Assembly (NCBI GenBank): GCA_033807775.1
Contig: CM066322.1
Span: forward strand, 17,969,001 to 18,033,000
Direction of reading: 5' to 3'
From: Saussurea involucrata
Lineage: Eukaryota; Streptophyta; Magnoliopsida; Asterales; Asteraceae
Length of the DNA stretch: 64,000 nucleotides
A program made the position numbers and the translations under genes. Positions 1 to 12,149 of this stretch are shown here, piece by piece (position 1 is the first letter of the stretch; the number at the start of each line of letters is the position of its first letter). Under the pieces are notes generated by a model, which worked only from the letters and a program-made list of their open reading frames with translations, was not told the DNA's origin and did no database searches.

Positions 1-361
1 AAAAAGCCAAAAAATATAAAAAGACCAAAATACCCCTGACTTAACTGAGTTTTTTAACGGAGTTAGTGAGCAGGGACCACTTTCAAAGCAAAACCCATAA
101 CGTCAGGGATGTTTTTTAGACTTATTGAAGTTTAGGGACGATTTTCGTAGAAAGTAGTAAACCTCAGAGACGAAAATTGTAGTTTACTCTTTTAAAAATA
201 TTAAGTATACATTTAAAAGAGCAAATTACATTTTTGGTTCTTGTGGTTGCCATCATTATCAATTTTGGTCCCTCTGACCAATTTTAGTTAAAAAACTTAG
301 TTAAATTAAGGGTATCTTGGTCCTTTCACCTTTTCATTGTCCTTTCCAACTTTTGTTTTAT
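1..361. other. AT-rich repeat-like flank, no gene
   Basis: No open frame of note. The text has phrases such as 'ttttggtccctctgacca' and 'accaaaatacccctgac', typical of dispersed non-coding repeats with gene-free long TIRs. It lies outside the Mutator-like element that begins at 371. I could not delimit a repeat here. Confidence 0.4.
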
Positions 362-616
362 TAGATTATAGAGTGAATTGTGAATTTGGTCCTTGTGGTT
401 TTGTGATTTTTTTGGTCATGGTCCTCATTCTATGTTTATTATGAATATGGTTCTTGTGGTATATAATCTATTGTGACTAAGGTCTCTCATCACTAACACC
501 GTTAACTTTTAATGGTTAAGGGAATCTTCTGTAAGGGTATTATTGTTATTTGTGTTTCCCTATCAATAAAGTATAATATATAATCAATAAAGTACAAATA
601 TGAGGGACCAAATCCA

Positions 617-1893
617 TAAGAGAAAAGTCCAATAAAATCCAATGGACTTTAGTATTATGAATGATTAAGTCATTGGACAATTTTTTGGAACAAATAAACC
701 ATTGCATTTTTCATAACCTGTTAAATAAACCATTGGACTTTTTAAAACCTGTTACATACATCCTTATGACTTATAAAATTGGTTAATGTGTTAAAAATAA
801 TTTTAAAAAATATGAAAAAACCAAACAAACTTATATACTTTAAACTATTAAGTCCTTATACATTTTTTGAACGGAAAAAAATACAATTTATAAAACGAAA
901 CAAATATACCATTTTTCATTACTCTTCCCAAAACATATAAAAGTTGTATACAAAGCATAAATAGATGTACATAAAAGTTAGACATAATTTACCAAAAAAT
1001 GAACCAAAATATACCAAGAGTTGCACAAAGAAATGCCAACAGTTGCACCAAAAGGTCTACAGATAAACAATCAGACATATGTTCACTTGAGTTATCGCTT
1101 ATAACATGGTTAAGATCATCACTGCATTCAGATGCCATTTTGTGAATAGGAATAACGACTTCATCACGATTACAAATTAAAACAAAATGATATCACTAAA
1201 TAAAAGCATTACTGTAAAGATGTAGTACCAATTCAAGATAAACATTTTAAACAATTGTACGTATTATTTTTTTTAATTTGTAGTTTACCTGCTATTCAAG
1301 CTGCGTACAATTTTAAACAATTGTAAGTATTATTTTTAATACTTACACATTATACCCTATAATTACAGATTAATCTTATATTAATAAATAAATGATCTTA
1401 AAGGATATAAAGTGTAAGTATTACAAATAATTCGTACCTATTTATGATATAAGATTAAATAAAAAATATTAAATATTGGGCTCATTTGAACGTATTGACG
1501 AGACAATTGTAGTGGTGTGACTTGTAAAAAACGTATTTTTTAATATATATAAGAATGTGAAGTGTAATGTTTTTCTAAAAAAATGTTTTCTAATTCATTT
1601 CTTTTTATAGCCAAAAACAATTCTTAAACAGGAAAAAAATATTTGAACAATTTTTTAGAACAAATAAGACCTTAGACATTCTAAAATTTGTTAAATAAAC
1701 CATTGGACTTTTAGAAACATGTTAAATACATCCTTAAAATTGTAATAAGAATGTATTTAATAGGTTTCCAAAAGTCCAATGGTTTATTTAACACTTTTTG
1801 AAATGTGTAAGGGCTTTTTTGTTCCAAAAAATTGTCCAAGGACTTAATAACTCCAAACACTAAAGTTCATTGGTTTTTTTTTATACTTTTCCC
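617..1893. mobile_element. nested TIR DNA element in the MULE left arm
   Basis: The right TIR of the host MULE is continuous where the left TIR is broken by this 1.28-kb block. Its two ends are imperfect inverted copies: 620-720 (gagaaaagtcc, then attaagtcattggacaa and ttttttggaacaaa) against the reverse complement of 1795-1893. The 6-bp sequence aatcca flanks it at 611-616 and 1894-1899. No coding capacity was seen. The superfamily is uncertain; the long TIR and possibly longer imperfect duplication would also fit a small MULE. Confidence 0.7.
1465..1550. repeat. dispersed repeat fragment (related to 6480-6820)
   Basis: The stretch with tattgggctcatttgaacg and cgtattttttaatat resembles the reverse complement of 6600-6730 and the plus strand at 60440-60540. 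It marks the same dispersed AT-rich repeat family inside the nested element. Confidence 0.4.
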
Positions 1894-2220
1894 AATCCAC
1901 AATTGATTTTTATATTTAATTTATTGATTTATATATTTGATTTATTCACGTATTGATTTATATATTTGATTTATTCACGTATCCACATATTCTGTAAAGG
2001 TATATAGTTAATTATAATATTAAAATCCAAACTTCATTATTGATTTATATATTTGATTTATTCACGTATCCACATCCATAATTCACAATTCACTACATTA
2101 TCTAATAGACATGCATATATTAATATCACCTTAAAAATATATAAAAGACACAAACAAACCTTTAAAATAAGAGAAAAACCTTAAAAATAAAAGACAAAAA
2201 ACCTTAAAAATAACACATCA

Positions 2221-2670
2221 AAATAACAATTATGTAATATCCAACATTATATCTAAAAAACAACCCATCAAAATATGGGTTGTTTTACCACTTAAGATGG
2301 GACAATATTTTCAAGCTTTTTACCACTGAAGATGTCAATTCCAACAAGTGACACTATTTTGTAACATACTAAGATGAAAAAAAGCACCAAGTTTGGATGC
2401 AAATGCAAAAAGCACAAAAAATCTGTTTCAACTCATATGATCTGCAACAATAAAAAAAATTAGTCAAAAAACATCATTGCAACAATAATTAAGAGCCATT
2501 TTTTATGCAAAACGTTAGGTATTGATAACCTAGTATTTGAATAATTCCATATTGAAAATATTTTGCTTCAATTCCAATAAAAGATTGTGTATCATGTGTG
2601 TGGGTTGGGTTCCGGTGAGAAATTGAGGTTAACATGAAAAACAGTGAGAAGTTGTTTATTAACCATTGGA
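2221..2670. other. MULE interior, no recognisable gene
   Basis: Unique-looking AT-rich sequence between the left TIR and the solo LTR. The longest frame is a 64-aa reverse-strand one without recognisable motifs. It could be captured host DNA, but nothing in it is identifiable by eye. Confidence 0.4.
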
Positions 2671-2675
2671 TGAGT

Positions 2676-4246
2676 TGTAACAACCCAAATTCTAGTGAGT
2701 TTTAGAGTTAGTGGTCAAAGTGAAATAAATGAAAGTTAACTTGAGGGACTACATTGTCAATTGGTGAGAGTGGTGTAGGGCACAAATCCCTAGGGCAACT
2801 TTCACTTCTTAATCAGTAAATTGGGTGTTGGTGTTGGCGGCTAAGTGAGAGCAAGAGAAAGGAAGAAAAGTTTGAGAAGAAATCAAGAGAAAAAGGAAGG
2901 ATCAAGATAGAATCTACAAGGTAATACATCCTAATTCGTTCTTCTGATTAGGATAGTGCTTCTCCTTCTCTTTGTTACGAATCCTTAGGACTGGTGTTGA
3001 TGATTACTTGAGTTTTCACCATTTTTCCTTGAAAATAAGTTTTATGGGTTTTGTCTTAATGAATCGATTTTAAGAGACTAAAGTGGGATTAATTGGGTAT
3101 TTGAGATTGGTGGATGAACCCTTGAGGTTATCTAATCGACTAATGGCCAAAATCCGGATTAGAAATCACTTTTAAAGAATTATTTCCGAACAGCAGTCGT
3201 ATCCGGACACCTTCAGTTCATGATGATATGGTGGTTTCCGGATACGGATGCTAGTTTTTGGGTGAAGCTTTATGGTAGTTTCCGGGTGAGTGTTTTTCCG
3301 GGTAGATTGAGTTACCGGGTGTATCCGGACAAGTTGATATCCGGACAAGTAGGTATCCGGACAGGTTGGTATCCGGACAATGTGTGCTGGACTGTAGGTT
3401 GAGCCGTTTAATCTGATCCGAATCTAATGCCCCTAGGTGTTCGATTGGTTTAGCTGGGAAGAGTTTAAGAAATGCGTTCTACGATAATCAAAGGTGAGTT
3501 CTCTCACTCCTTTTTATGACGTACTAGTTTTACTGAATATGGTTCCTTTATCGACCATGAATTGATTTATAAAAGTTATGCATGCTTTCATGATTTACAT
3601 GTTTACCCACAAACGAAAGATGTTTTATGTTTTCATGCATATGGTTTCAATGTATGTGTATGCTATGTGGAGTCGGTTGCATGGTGGGGACGGGGTACCT
3701 TGGGATCTCTGATCCCTTGGGCATATGGAGGTTAGCTTGTGGGTTGGAATTCGTTTTCTCCTACATGAAGGAATGGGGAGTCCATTTGGATTCCGGCGTA
3801 GACGAGAGGGTGTCCGTTAGGCCCCGATCGGAGTAGCTTATGCAATTCCCTGAACCCCGTGTTTAACGTTGGATGATGTTATGAGAAAGATGTGAAAGTA
3901 TTTTCTTTATGAAATGATCTTTATACTGTGATAAATGTTTATGGAGGGAATTCACTAGACCTTTTGGTCTAACCCTCGCTTTTCAAAAACTAAACCATTT
4001 TCAGGTAAGCGCGCTATGGGTTCTTCTAGTAAGAACTAGGAGTGACTCAAGGAGGATTTGGAGACTAGAGCGACTCCAGAGTTTTGGATTCTAATGACTA
4101 TAGATGTAGCTCTCGGCTGTGGATTTTAGACTTCCGCTGTCAAAATTTGTTTAGTGTAGAAGAATGAATATTTGTGGACAAGTTTAATTATGTAATCGGA
4201 ATGCTTATTTCTGGTTGAATGCATGTTATGTTTTTGAGATGTTACA
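2676..4246 (+). mobile_element. solo LTR of a Gypsy-type family
   Basis: Begins TGTAACAACCC and ends GATGTTACA, flanked by the perfect 5-bp duplication tgagt (2671-2675 and 4247-4251). No internal domain, primer site or second LTR is present, so it is a solo LTR left by LTR-LTR recombination. It carries the LTR features shared with other families here: a TCCGGA-rich block (3201-3380) and a CTAGACC/GGTCTAACCCTCG stem-loop followed by TTTTCAGGTAAG (3951-4010). Confidence 0.85.
3201..3380 (+). repeat. TCCGGA-rich degenerate repeat block in LTR
   Basis: Repeated units such as tatccggacaagt and ttccgggtga occur every 10-25 bases. Equivalent blocks occur in the other LTR families of the window and in the Copia element, with the same sense-strand bias. 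Confidence 0.7.
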
Positions 4247-4251
4247 TGAGT

Positions 4252-4839
4252 GTGCATTAGGAATTTAGGATGAGATGCATTAGGATAAGATGCAACTTGA
4301 TGCACCATATCAATTTTCTTTAAGCCGCAATTCATAGGAGGGCATTTTGATTAAAAGCGATCAACGATTCAGATCCAATTCTTACATTATCTCAACTTCT
4401 CACGGTCCAATTCCAAACATGGAAGTCAGGGGAGTTTCAATAGAAAATCTACAATTCCATCAACATCAATAGAGATCAAAAGACCTCCATCAACTATATT
4501 TACTGCAAACGTTGAAAAACCTTCAACATTAAGTAATTATATACAATAAGTCCTTGTAAAAACATATATGTTTTTATCATTATCATATTATAAGACAACC
4601 AATAATAAAGGCTTTAAAGAAGGAATCATATGCATAAACATTATTATAACAAATTGGTACTTACCAGAAGTTGTTTACCAGGAATAGGTTTCTTTTCGGT
4701 TGTAATTCCTGTCTTCAAATGCAAGTAGCTGACTTGCTACTAAAGACACATAGAGAACAATTAAATATGTAGAATCAAAAAAGTAAACCATAATTAGAGT
4801 TTATTAAATCTTGGATATTACACAATTGTTACTTTAATG
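4252..4839. other. MULE interior, no recognisable gene
   Basis: Sequence between the solo LTR and the right TIR of the MULE. A short run of gatgagatgcattaggat-type near-repeats is visible near 4268-4290. No open frame or family motif was recognised. Confidence 0.4.
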
Positions 4840-5439
4840 GGTTATTTTTAAGGTTTGTTTGTCTCTTATTTTTAAGGTTTTTCTCTTATTTTAAAGGTTT
4901 GTTTGTTTCCCTTGTATATTTTTAAGGTTTGTCTCTTATTTTTAAGGTGATATCAATATATGCATGTCTATTAGATAATATAGTTAATTGTGAATTATGG
5001 ATGTGAATACCTGAATAAATCAAGTATATAAATTAATAATGAAGTTTGGATTTAAACATTATAATTAAATATATACCCTTACAGAAGATGTGAATACGTG
5101 AATAAATCAAATATATAAATCAATACATGAATAAATCAAATATATAAATCAATAAATCAAATATAAAAATCAATTGTGGATTTGGTCCCTCATATTTGTA
5201 CTTTATTGATTATATATTATACTTTTATTGTGAGAGAAACACAAATGACAATAATACCCTTACAGAAGATTTCCTTAACCATTAAAAGTTAACGGTGTTA
5301 CCGTGTTAGCGGTGAGGGACCTTAGTCACAATTGATTGTATACCACAAGGACCATATCCATAATAAACATAGAATAAGGACCATGACCAAAAAAATCATA
5401 AAACCAGAGGACCAAATCCACAATTCACTCTAGATTATA

Positions 5440-6479
5440 TGATAAATTAGTCCCTTGGTTTGTCTTTTTTTTTCTTTTCTTTTCTATCTTTTTCATTTTA
5501 TATTTTTATTATATTAATTAATTGATAATTTTAACTAACATTACTTAAAAATACGTATTTCATTTTGTAAATTACACCCTTAGAAATCTTTTGTCGATAC
5601 CGTTAAAAAATGTATCGTCTTTAGATCTTTTATTTACTTAAATGTTTCTATTAAAAGTGGATAAAATATATAAAAAAACTCCATAATATAACAACTGTTT
5701 AATTTTTTCTCAAAATATAAACTTACATTTATCATAATGAAAAATAAACAACCAACTACACATTTTTTTATTTTTTTTATTTTCATGAATCAGTAGATCA
5801 GAAAAGAATGATTTACAAGGTGATGTATGCATGGTTTATGTGCATTTCAGATCAAACAAAGCAATAAGGGCTCGTTTAGGTTGACATAATATTTTTGAGA
5901 GATTTGGATTTTATGTAAGAATTTGGAATTGTAAATGTTTGGAATTTTTGGGGTATTTGGTTCGTAGTTTGGAATAAAACTGAATATCATTCTCTATATA
6001 AATTTAAGTTTATATTTTGAATCTTTTAATAAGTACATCATAATTTTCTTTATTTGGTACACATTCAAAAAAAACATGTAATTAATTGAACTATCTAAAA
6101 ACTATACATTTATCTTATTAATAGACATAGATAGATTTCGATTTTATATTACTTAAGTAAGAATAAAAGGATAATTTTTTAAAGACACCTTAAAATAGAA
6201 AGTTTTTTTTGGATTAGTGTAGGCGGCTTTTCAGATATATATATCAAATAAACTGCATAAAAATATTTAATATTTAACTTATTTTAAAGGTATTGACAAG
6301 GCTTTTCTAATGGGGTCATATATGATATGATTGATTTAAAAGATATGGGGTCATGTAAAAAATATCATTTTTTGTGAGATGTGTGATAAGTATTTTAATT
6401 GGGGGTTGCTATGCCTACCCCTGCCAAATTGTATACCCCCCTCTGCAACACCTGCAAATATTGTCTCCTCTCACAAACC
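5440..6479. other. AT-rich intergenic DNA
   Basis: No long frame, RNA or clear paired repeat recognised. The part near 5540-5640 (acgtatttcattttgtaaattacaccc) distantly resembles the dispersed repeat at 6600-6720. Confidence 0.4.
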
Positions 6480-6820
6480 AAACTTTTAATTTAAAATTTA
6501 CAATTTATACCCCCAAAATTATTTATTTAATTTACTTTATACCTTTTACTTTATACCTTTTACTTTTCTAATTTTCATTTTACACATTCATCATATTAAC
6601 ACATATAATCGTATATTAACTAAAATACGTTAAAAATACGTTTTAATTTTAACAAATTACACCATTATAATTGTCTTTTCGATACGTTCGAAATGAGCCC
6701 AATATTGAATATTTTCCCTTTTATTATATATCATATATACTACATAAAAATATTTTTTATATTTACAATTCATACTCTTATAGTTAATTATTTAATTTAT
6801 GGTACAACTCTTACCGTTCT
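6480..6820. repeat. dispersed AT-rich repeat, inverted copy at 60310-60650
   Basis: Matches the reverse complement of 60310-60650 along its length, including the landmarks ttttcgatacgttcgaaatg, agcccaatattga and ttatagttaattatttaattt. The paired copy lies inside the 17.6-kb MULE. The ends are not sharply defined and no TSD was found. Confidence 0.65.
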
Positions 6821-7540
6821 AACTCATTAAGTTAAAATTTTATACAAAACTTTACTGTAATAGCGCTTTTAGAAGAGTTTTTTTGGTCTCATTTATTTTT
6901 GTAACGCCAATGATTATAGAAAACTATTAAAAGCTATTACATCAATCGTTTTTTAAAAAAGTTGGCTTTGTATTATTTAATAGATCATTATCATAATTAT
7001 ATCAAGAGATCTTGTTAATCATAGTTCGCTAACGTTTTAGAACGAAATCTTAATATTTTTTAGCATGAAAATAAAAATAATGTAAAACAAAAATACTATA
7101 AAACATATATTATAGTAAATATTTCTTAAATTTATAGTATTTTTGTTTTATTCTTAATTAATATAATATATGTTTTAAATTTATAATATAAGTCTACTCG
7201 TGCAATGCAACGTGATATATCTCGATTTTAATGTTCTAAATTATTTTAATTGGTTTTGAGAAAACGATCAAAGTTTTTTTTATAAAGTTGTTTAAAGAAT
7301 GACGTTTTTGAGGAGTTCATGATTTAAGGATTTGAAAGTGGTTAGAGGTAATTGTTGGGTCACCAAAGATTTGAAATTGACTCACCAATGTTTTCCCTAA
7401 AATCCTACTTAGAATATTTTAGCATGGTTCTTTGAATGACTTGTATAAGATAGCAACTGTTCGGTGAAGTCGAAGATCAACCGAAACCAAGCTTGAAGAG
7501 ATTCTCTTTGCGGAATTAAGAAGACTCTTCTCAAGATTCA
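6821..7540. other. AT-rich intergenic DNA with a hairpin
   Basis: No gene seen. Contains the perfect 19-bp inverted repeat listed separately at 7084-7149. Confidence 0.4.
7084..7149. repeat. 19-bp inverted repeat (hairpin)
   Basis: aaaacaaaaatactataaa at 7084-7102 is the exact reverse complement of 7131-7149, with a 28-base spacer. It may be a small relic element; the AT content makes chance formation possible. Confidence 0.5.
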
Positions 7541-7552
7541 TACAAGTCAATG

Positions 7553-7664
7553 TCCACCGAATTGTGTCTTCACACATCGGTGGACATCCTCACCACCGAT
7601 GGTGTCTTCACACGTCGATGGACATGCTCACCACCGATGGTGTCTTCACACGTCGGTGGACATG
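7553..7664. repeat. palindromic tandem repeat (ccaccgatgg type)
   Basis: About three copies of a roughly 39-bp unit built on ccaccgatggtgtcttcacac and cgtcggtggacatg. A further copy at 9258-9300 was separated by the solo LTR insertion, and related cccaccgat text continues at 9297-9309 and 25749-25840 across the Copia insertion. The units are partly self-complementary (ccaccga with tcggtgg). Confidence 0.6.
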
Positions 7665-9252
7665 TGTAACAACCCGGTTTCCCAAACATACAACAAATAA
7701 CATAACATGCATACATATCATTGATTTACAACAAAAGTTACATAACAAACCAAGTACGGTCCCTTCGGTCTCATAAATTACAAAATATATATAAAAGCCT
7801 CCTAATCAACATCCATCAAAAGCTTCCTACACTTCATCCTCTCCTGCCGATCCTTAACCTGGAAAACATATTTTTGAAAACAAAATGAGGGTTAGACCAA
7901 ACGGGTCTAGTGAGTTAATCCGGTCCATTCCAAAATCATTATAAAACCTTTTATGTAAATCCTTTGTATCAAAATAGTTTAGATAAACCTTTGGTAATTC
8001 TTTCGTAAAATATAAACATACCACACGTATTTAAATACCAATCCAGACTCGTGCATCGTGTACATCTCATTCACCTTATTCCTCCACAAATGGTCATATT
8101 AGTTGGTACTTGGTAGCAAGCCAACTAATAAATCAACAACCGGTCCGCTCACCGGAACCCGGCTACCCGTCGGTCCGCACACCCGAACCCGACTACTCAC
8201 CGGTCCGCACACCGAAACCCAGCAACAAGTGCACTCGTGTAGTGCAAAGCTTATATAAATACAATATATATCTCATTACATCATATTGTCATTTATATAC
8301 ACATAATCATATTCCTACCACATAATCATCTCATATATATATATACACATATATATGTATCCCATTTCAAAAACGTTTTAAAGCAAAACTCACCTCGATC
8401 GCTTATCCATAAACACTTCCAAGCTTTTCTCCAAAAGATTCGGTCTTTCAATCCAAATCCACATAATCTGAAATAGATTAAATACAAATATCCCCTTACC
8501 ATTTGAACACGTGAACTCTAGATAAATCTACCTAACTCTCGCCATCAAAACAACCAAACAGCTATAGTTTCCGGACAGCCCAAAGCCACCCGGACAACCC
8601 AACTTTTCCGGACAGCATAAAGAATCTGGACAACACAATTTATCCGGACAACACAAGGAATCCGGACACCACAGACTAATCCGGACAACAAAGGAATCCG
8701 GATGCCATCCGGTCTCTAAATCATCCGGAAACCATCAATCAAATCGTCCGGACTCTATCAACAACTTACCCGGACACCACCCAAGAATCTACCCGGACAC
8801 ATTCATAATGTGTCCGGAAACCTCTGTCGGTTTGGTGCTTTTTACCCAGAAAATCGACTGAATTAATACCATAAGTGTTTGTGATGTTTCTACTCCGATA
8901 GAACCCTTCTAAAAGCAATTACAAACACAAAATACAAAGGAACATACCTTAATTCACTTCCAAAGCTCACCAATTGATGTCTTAACCACAAAGCTCTTTC
9001 TTTCTTCTTCTTAGCTCCAAGAACACACACACACACATACCTTAGTTTAGATATTTCTGAGTTGTGACATATCTGAACTCCTAAAGGGGTAATATCAACC
9101 TATTTTCATTTTAAACCTTGAACTTCTCAATAATGACCCAAACACCCCTAAACTTATAATTTATCCAAACATACCCTAAACATCTAACTTTAAAGTTAAC
9201 TTTATTTAACGGAAAGGAGATTTTAACTAACGAACTTATCCGGTGTATTACA
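7665..9252 (-). mobile_element. solo LTR of a Gypsy-type family, reverse strand
   Basis: Begins tgtaacaacccgg and ends ggtgtattaca on the plus strand, with a perfect 5-bp duplication acatg at 7660-7664 and 9253-9257. Orientation is reverse: the stem-loop block (reverse complement of 7858-7917) reads CACTAGACCCGTTTGGTCTAA and is followed by TTTTCCAGGT. The TCCGGA-rich block is at 8571-8822. No internal domain remains. Confidence 0.85.
8571..8822 (-). repeat. TCCGGA-rich degenerate repeat block in LTR
   Basis: About fifteen ccgga or ccggg cores, on the sense strand mostly as ttgtccgga and ggtgtccgga, spaced 12-22 bases apart. Same relative place in the LTR as the block at 3201-3380. Confidence 0.7.
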
Positions 9253-9309
9253 ACATGCACACCACCGATGGTGTCTTGACACATCGGCCAAATCCATCCC
9301 ACCGATAAG

Positions 9310-9590
9310 TGTAGAATCCAGATCCGTGCAACAATATAGAAATCGATGAATGATATGCAATAAGTAATATGATTTCAACTGGTCATCCCTTTCATTAATC
9401 TTTCAGAGAGAATATTACAATAAGAGTTGAAAGTAAAAGAGATGATTAGCTTGTTTTTCCAAGCTAATCAACATTAAATACAATGGGCCCGTGGTTAACA
9501 AGCCCACGACCCGTTCACTAAAAGGCTCAAAATAAACTATTACAAAACAACCCTTGAACTTTAAATCAACTATTAAAACCTGCCCTAACA
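9310..9590 (-). repeat. Copia 3' LTR
   Basis: 281 bp, nearly the same as 25465-25743 with scattered substitutions and small indels. Flanked outside by ataag. Shortness is typical of Copia LTRs. Confidence 0.85.
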
Positions 9591-12057
9591 ATTTCCCCCT
9601 TTGATTTGAAGTTCGAGTTCGCGCTCTAGCTCTTGCCAGTTGAATACGTATCGTTTGCGCAACGCGAAGTGAACCTCAAAGAATCTGATAGCACGGCGAT
9701 AGTCGATGCGGTCTTCAATCATTTCCAAAGCTTCCCGAGCAGTTGTTTCATTAGGATTTGGGACATACGAATGCTTTGGATTCTCAGACTCGTGTTGAAT
9801 AATCTTTTCGAAGAGCATCTCTGACTTTTAGAAGCGTGCCGTCACAAAATCTGTCTACCTGACTGAAACGCAGAAACTTCTTTTCGTTCTGTTCGTTGTT
9901 GTAGACTATCCCGAATTCAGGTTGTAGAAGCAGAGAGTTCTCGGGATACATCTTTAGTTCAGGAGCTTTCAGATTTGGTTTTATTAGATTGACTTTCTTA
10001 GCCCTGTTCTCGACAGCCATTTGAAAATCCGTTAAGTATGACATCATGATAGTACGGACCAGGTGTCGACGAACGGCTTTGAGCGCCTTTGTAATCTCTA
10101 GCGGTCAGACGGTTCTTGAACGTAAGTCTTTCAGTAATACCAGAAATTCGAGCGGTCGGAGGTTCTTGAAGTCGGCTTCAGAGAATCTCCATTCATTACC
10201 ATCTTTGCGGCGAACGATGAAGACTGGATAGACGATCCTCATGATGCGGCGTGAATGGATGTTAAGAACCTCTGTGATCTGATGCTTTGTTCTGACTTGA
10301 CTGACTGGAAGGCACCGCTGCATTGCAAGTATATAACGCCGTTGGTATTCGGGGTCGAGGTTGTAAATACCAAGGCAAAAGGTTGGCTCGATCGGGCGAA
10401 GTTTGTGGACGAACAGCTTTTTCAAAGATTCCTCCAGATGAGGAATAAGTACCTTGATATTCTCCCAGCGGTTTTGTTGCTGTTGAGGAAGGGGAGGAAG
10501 ATCAGAAGCTATCGTTGGAGGAGTAGTTGTCGGTTGATCGGAAGTAGTAGACTCGGGTCTAGTTGATGATGTTCCGGCGGGTTGAGCATAGTGAACGGGA
10601 GTTGCTCCATATAAATTTTGGAGCAGGAACTGATCGTAGTCAATATTGTCGTCCTCATCAGTAGGGAAGACCAAATTTACCTGGAGGTTTACGGCACTGG
10701 CGGCTTTTTCGTACCATGCATCTTCGGTCTCCGGGTTGGTCTCACACTCTGGATCTATCATGTCCAGTATCGTTCTGTCTGACGAGTCAAAATCGACCAG
10801 TTCCTGTGTTGAACCCTCGGGCTTTTCAACCGTCGGGTCTTCTTCATCTGAAATCTCCATATCTATGACCATATCTGCTAGTGGCAACTCGGCTTCGGGT
10901 GCTTCTGATGTAGTTGTCGCAGTTGGGGGTTCCTGTTGAACCACTGTTGTAGTTTCGGCAGTCACGATCTGGGCGGTCTCAATTTGGCGTAGACGCTTCT
11001 CCCCCTCACGGTGATCAGGATCATCCTGGTCATCGTGCTTGCGTTTGAGACCGCCGGCTTGACTCTTACAAGTGTCTTCTAGTGAGCGGACCCTCTCAGA
11101 CAGCGTGGCGAGCGCTTTGTTGTAGTCGTTGAGGGTCGAGTCAATGGCGTCAAGGCGTGATGTGATGGATGAAGATGGAGCAGTGACCTGGGATCGGAGA
11201 ACTGAGATCAGGTCTGCTTCAGTCGAGGCGGTTGTATCGGATTCCTGGAGCAGTTGGGCCAATAGCATCGTCTTTAAGGTATCCACCGAATAGATAGGTT
11301 GACCAAATGTCGGTGGATGTGGTGGTGCAGTTTCGGCTTCAACGATCTTTGCTTTGCCTTTGATGGCTTTGGCGATCTCGTCGGTGACATGCTGTTCCAG
11401 TGCCTCGCGGACAGCCTTGAGGGCGCTGTCCATGGACCCTTGCGACATAAAGTCGGGGTGAATAACTCCGGGACCACTTAGGTTACCCGTTGAGGCGTCT
11501 ACCACAGGGGTAGAGCCACCTACGTTCACAGTTGGCGTGATGTTAGCTGTGGTAGGATTTCCCGCCGATCCTTGTATTCCACCTAGAGGTGAAGACACTA
11601 CGGTGGTTCCGGTCGGGTTACGAAGAGCCTTGACTTGGTGTTGTTCCCTTTCAAGTGTCCTAGCCAAAGATTGATTTATGTCAAGAGGCTCTAGACTCGA
11701 TGGTGCACGAAATGAAGTCGAGACCGGGGGCTGTTGGTCTCTTATTTCAACACCAACACTCTCCGAATGAGAGGCCGGTGGAAGTTGTGCTTGTTCCCCG
11801 TGTAATATTGAAACATCCGTCTGTCGTGAGACGGATGAGTGGATGAGGGGGTCGTGCAATTGCTCCGCTGGGTCCACGGAGTCTTCTTCAATACCCCGTC
11901 CCAACAAATGAGACGGGATAGCAGATGTGGCAACCCGGATATGACGTAGCTGGTTTCGCTCAGGAGCCTCGTTATCTTTACGGCTCAATCTTTCTTGGTT
12001 CGTGTTCGACCTTAACACCCTCCTTTTCACATGTTCTATGTCCCGGGGAAAGTCCAT
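9585..12057 (-). pseudogene. Copia 3' ORF (post-pol, env-like position)
   Basis: Open for 650 codons (12057-10105), then continues in other frames at 10047-9784 and 9818-9585, so it is broken by at least two frame changes. N-terminal part is Pro/Ser/Thr-rich; around residues 280-330 there is a predicted coiled coil followed by a basic KRKHDDQ stretch; then an acidic region, a PQQQQNRWENIK segment, and a C-terminal part with VRRKDGNEWRFSEADF and later FCDGTLLKVRDAL and RRAIRFFEVHF motifs. I recall similar C-terminal text in Asteraceae Copia polyproteins downstream of RNase H, but no search was run. Function unknown. It lies directly before the 3' LTR. Confidence 0.65.
9591..9604 (-). promoter_or_regulatory. 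Copia polypurine tract
   Basis: Sense strand reads caaagggggaaa immediately upstream of the 3' LTR start TGTTAGGG. This is the primer site for plus-strand DNA synthesis in LTR retrotransposons. Confidence 0.75.
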
Positions 12058-12149
12058 CCGGCTCTGGCTGGACCATGGGATTCCCTAACTCTCGTCTATA
12101 TGCTATCATAGGTAGGGCTTTAGGTATATGCATAGCTAGGGTATTATCT

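Larger units (their letters stand above)
371..5430. mobile_element. Mutator-like element with long TIRs
   Basis: The ends are inverted copies: 371-616 matches the reverse complement of about 5185-5430, and 1894-2220 matches about 4840-5180. The outermost bases are gagtgaattgtg on both ends. A perfect 9-bp direct repeat, tagattata, sits at 362-370 and 5431-5439, the expected target-site duplication for Mutator-like elements. Each TIR is roughly 580-600 bp once the nested insertion at 617-1893 is removed. No transposase is visible, so it is non-autonomous. The interior is largely occupied by a solo LTR (2676-4246). Confidence 0.85.

Noticed and set aside
3220..3402. 60-codon frame in the first solo LTR
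   Set aside because: Product of the TCCGGA repeat; no homologue motif.
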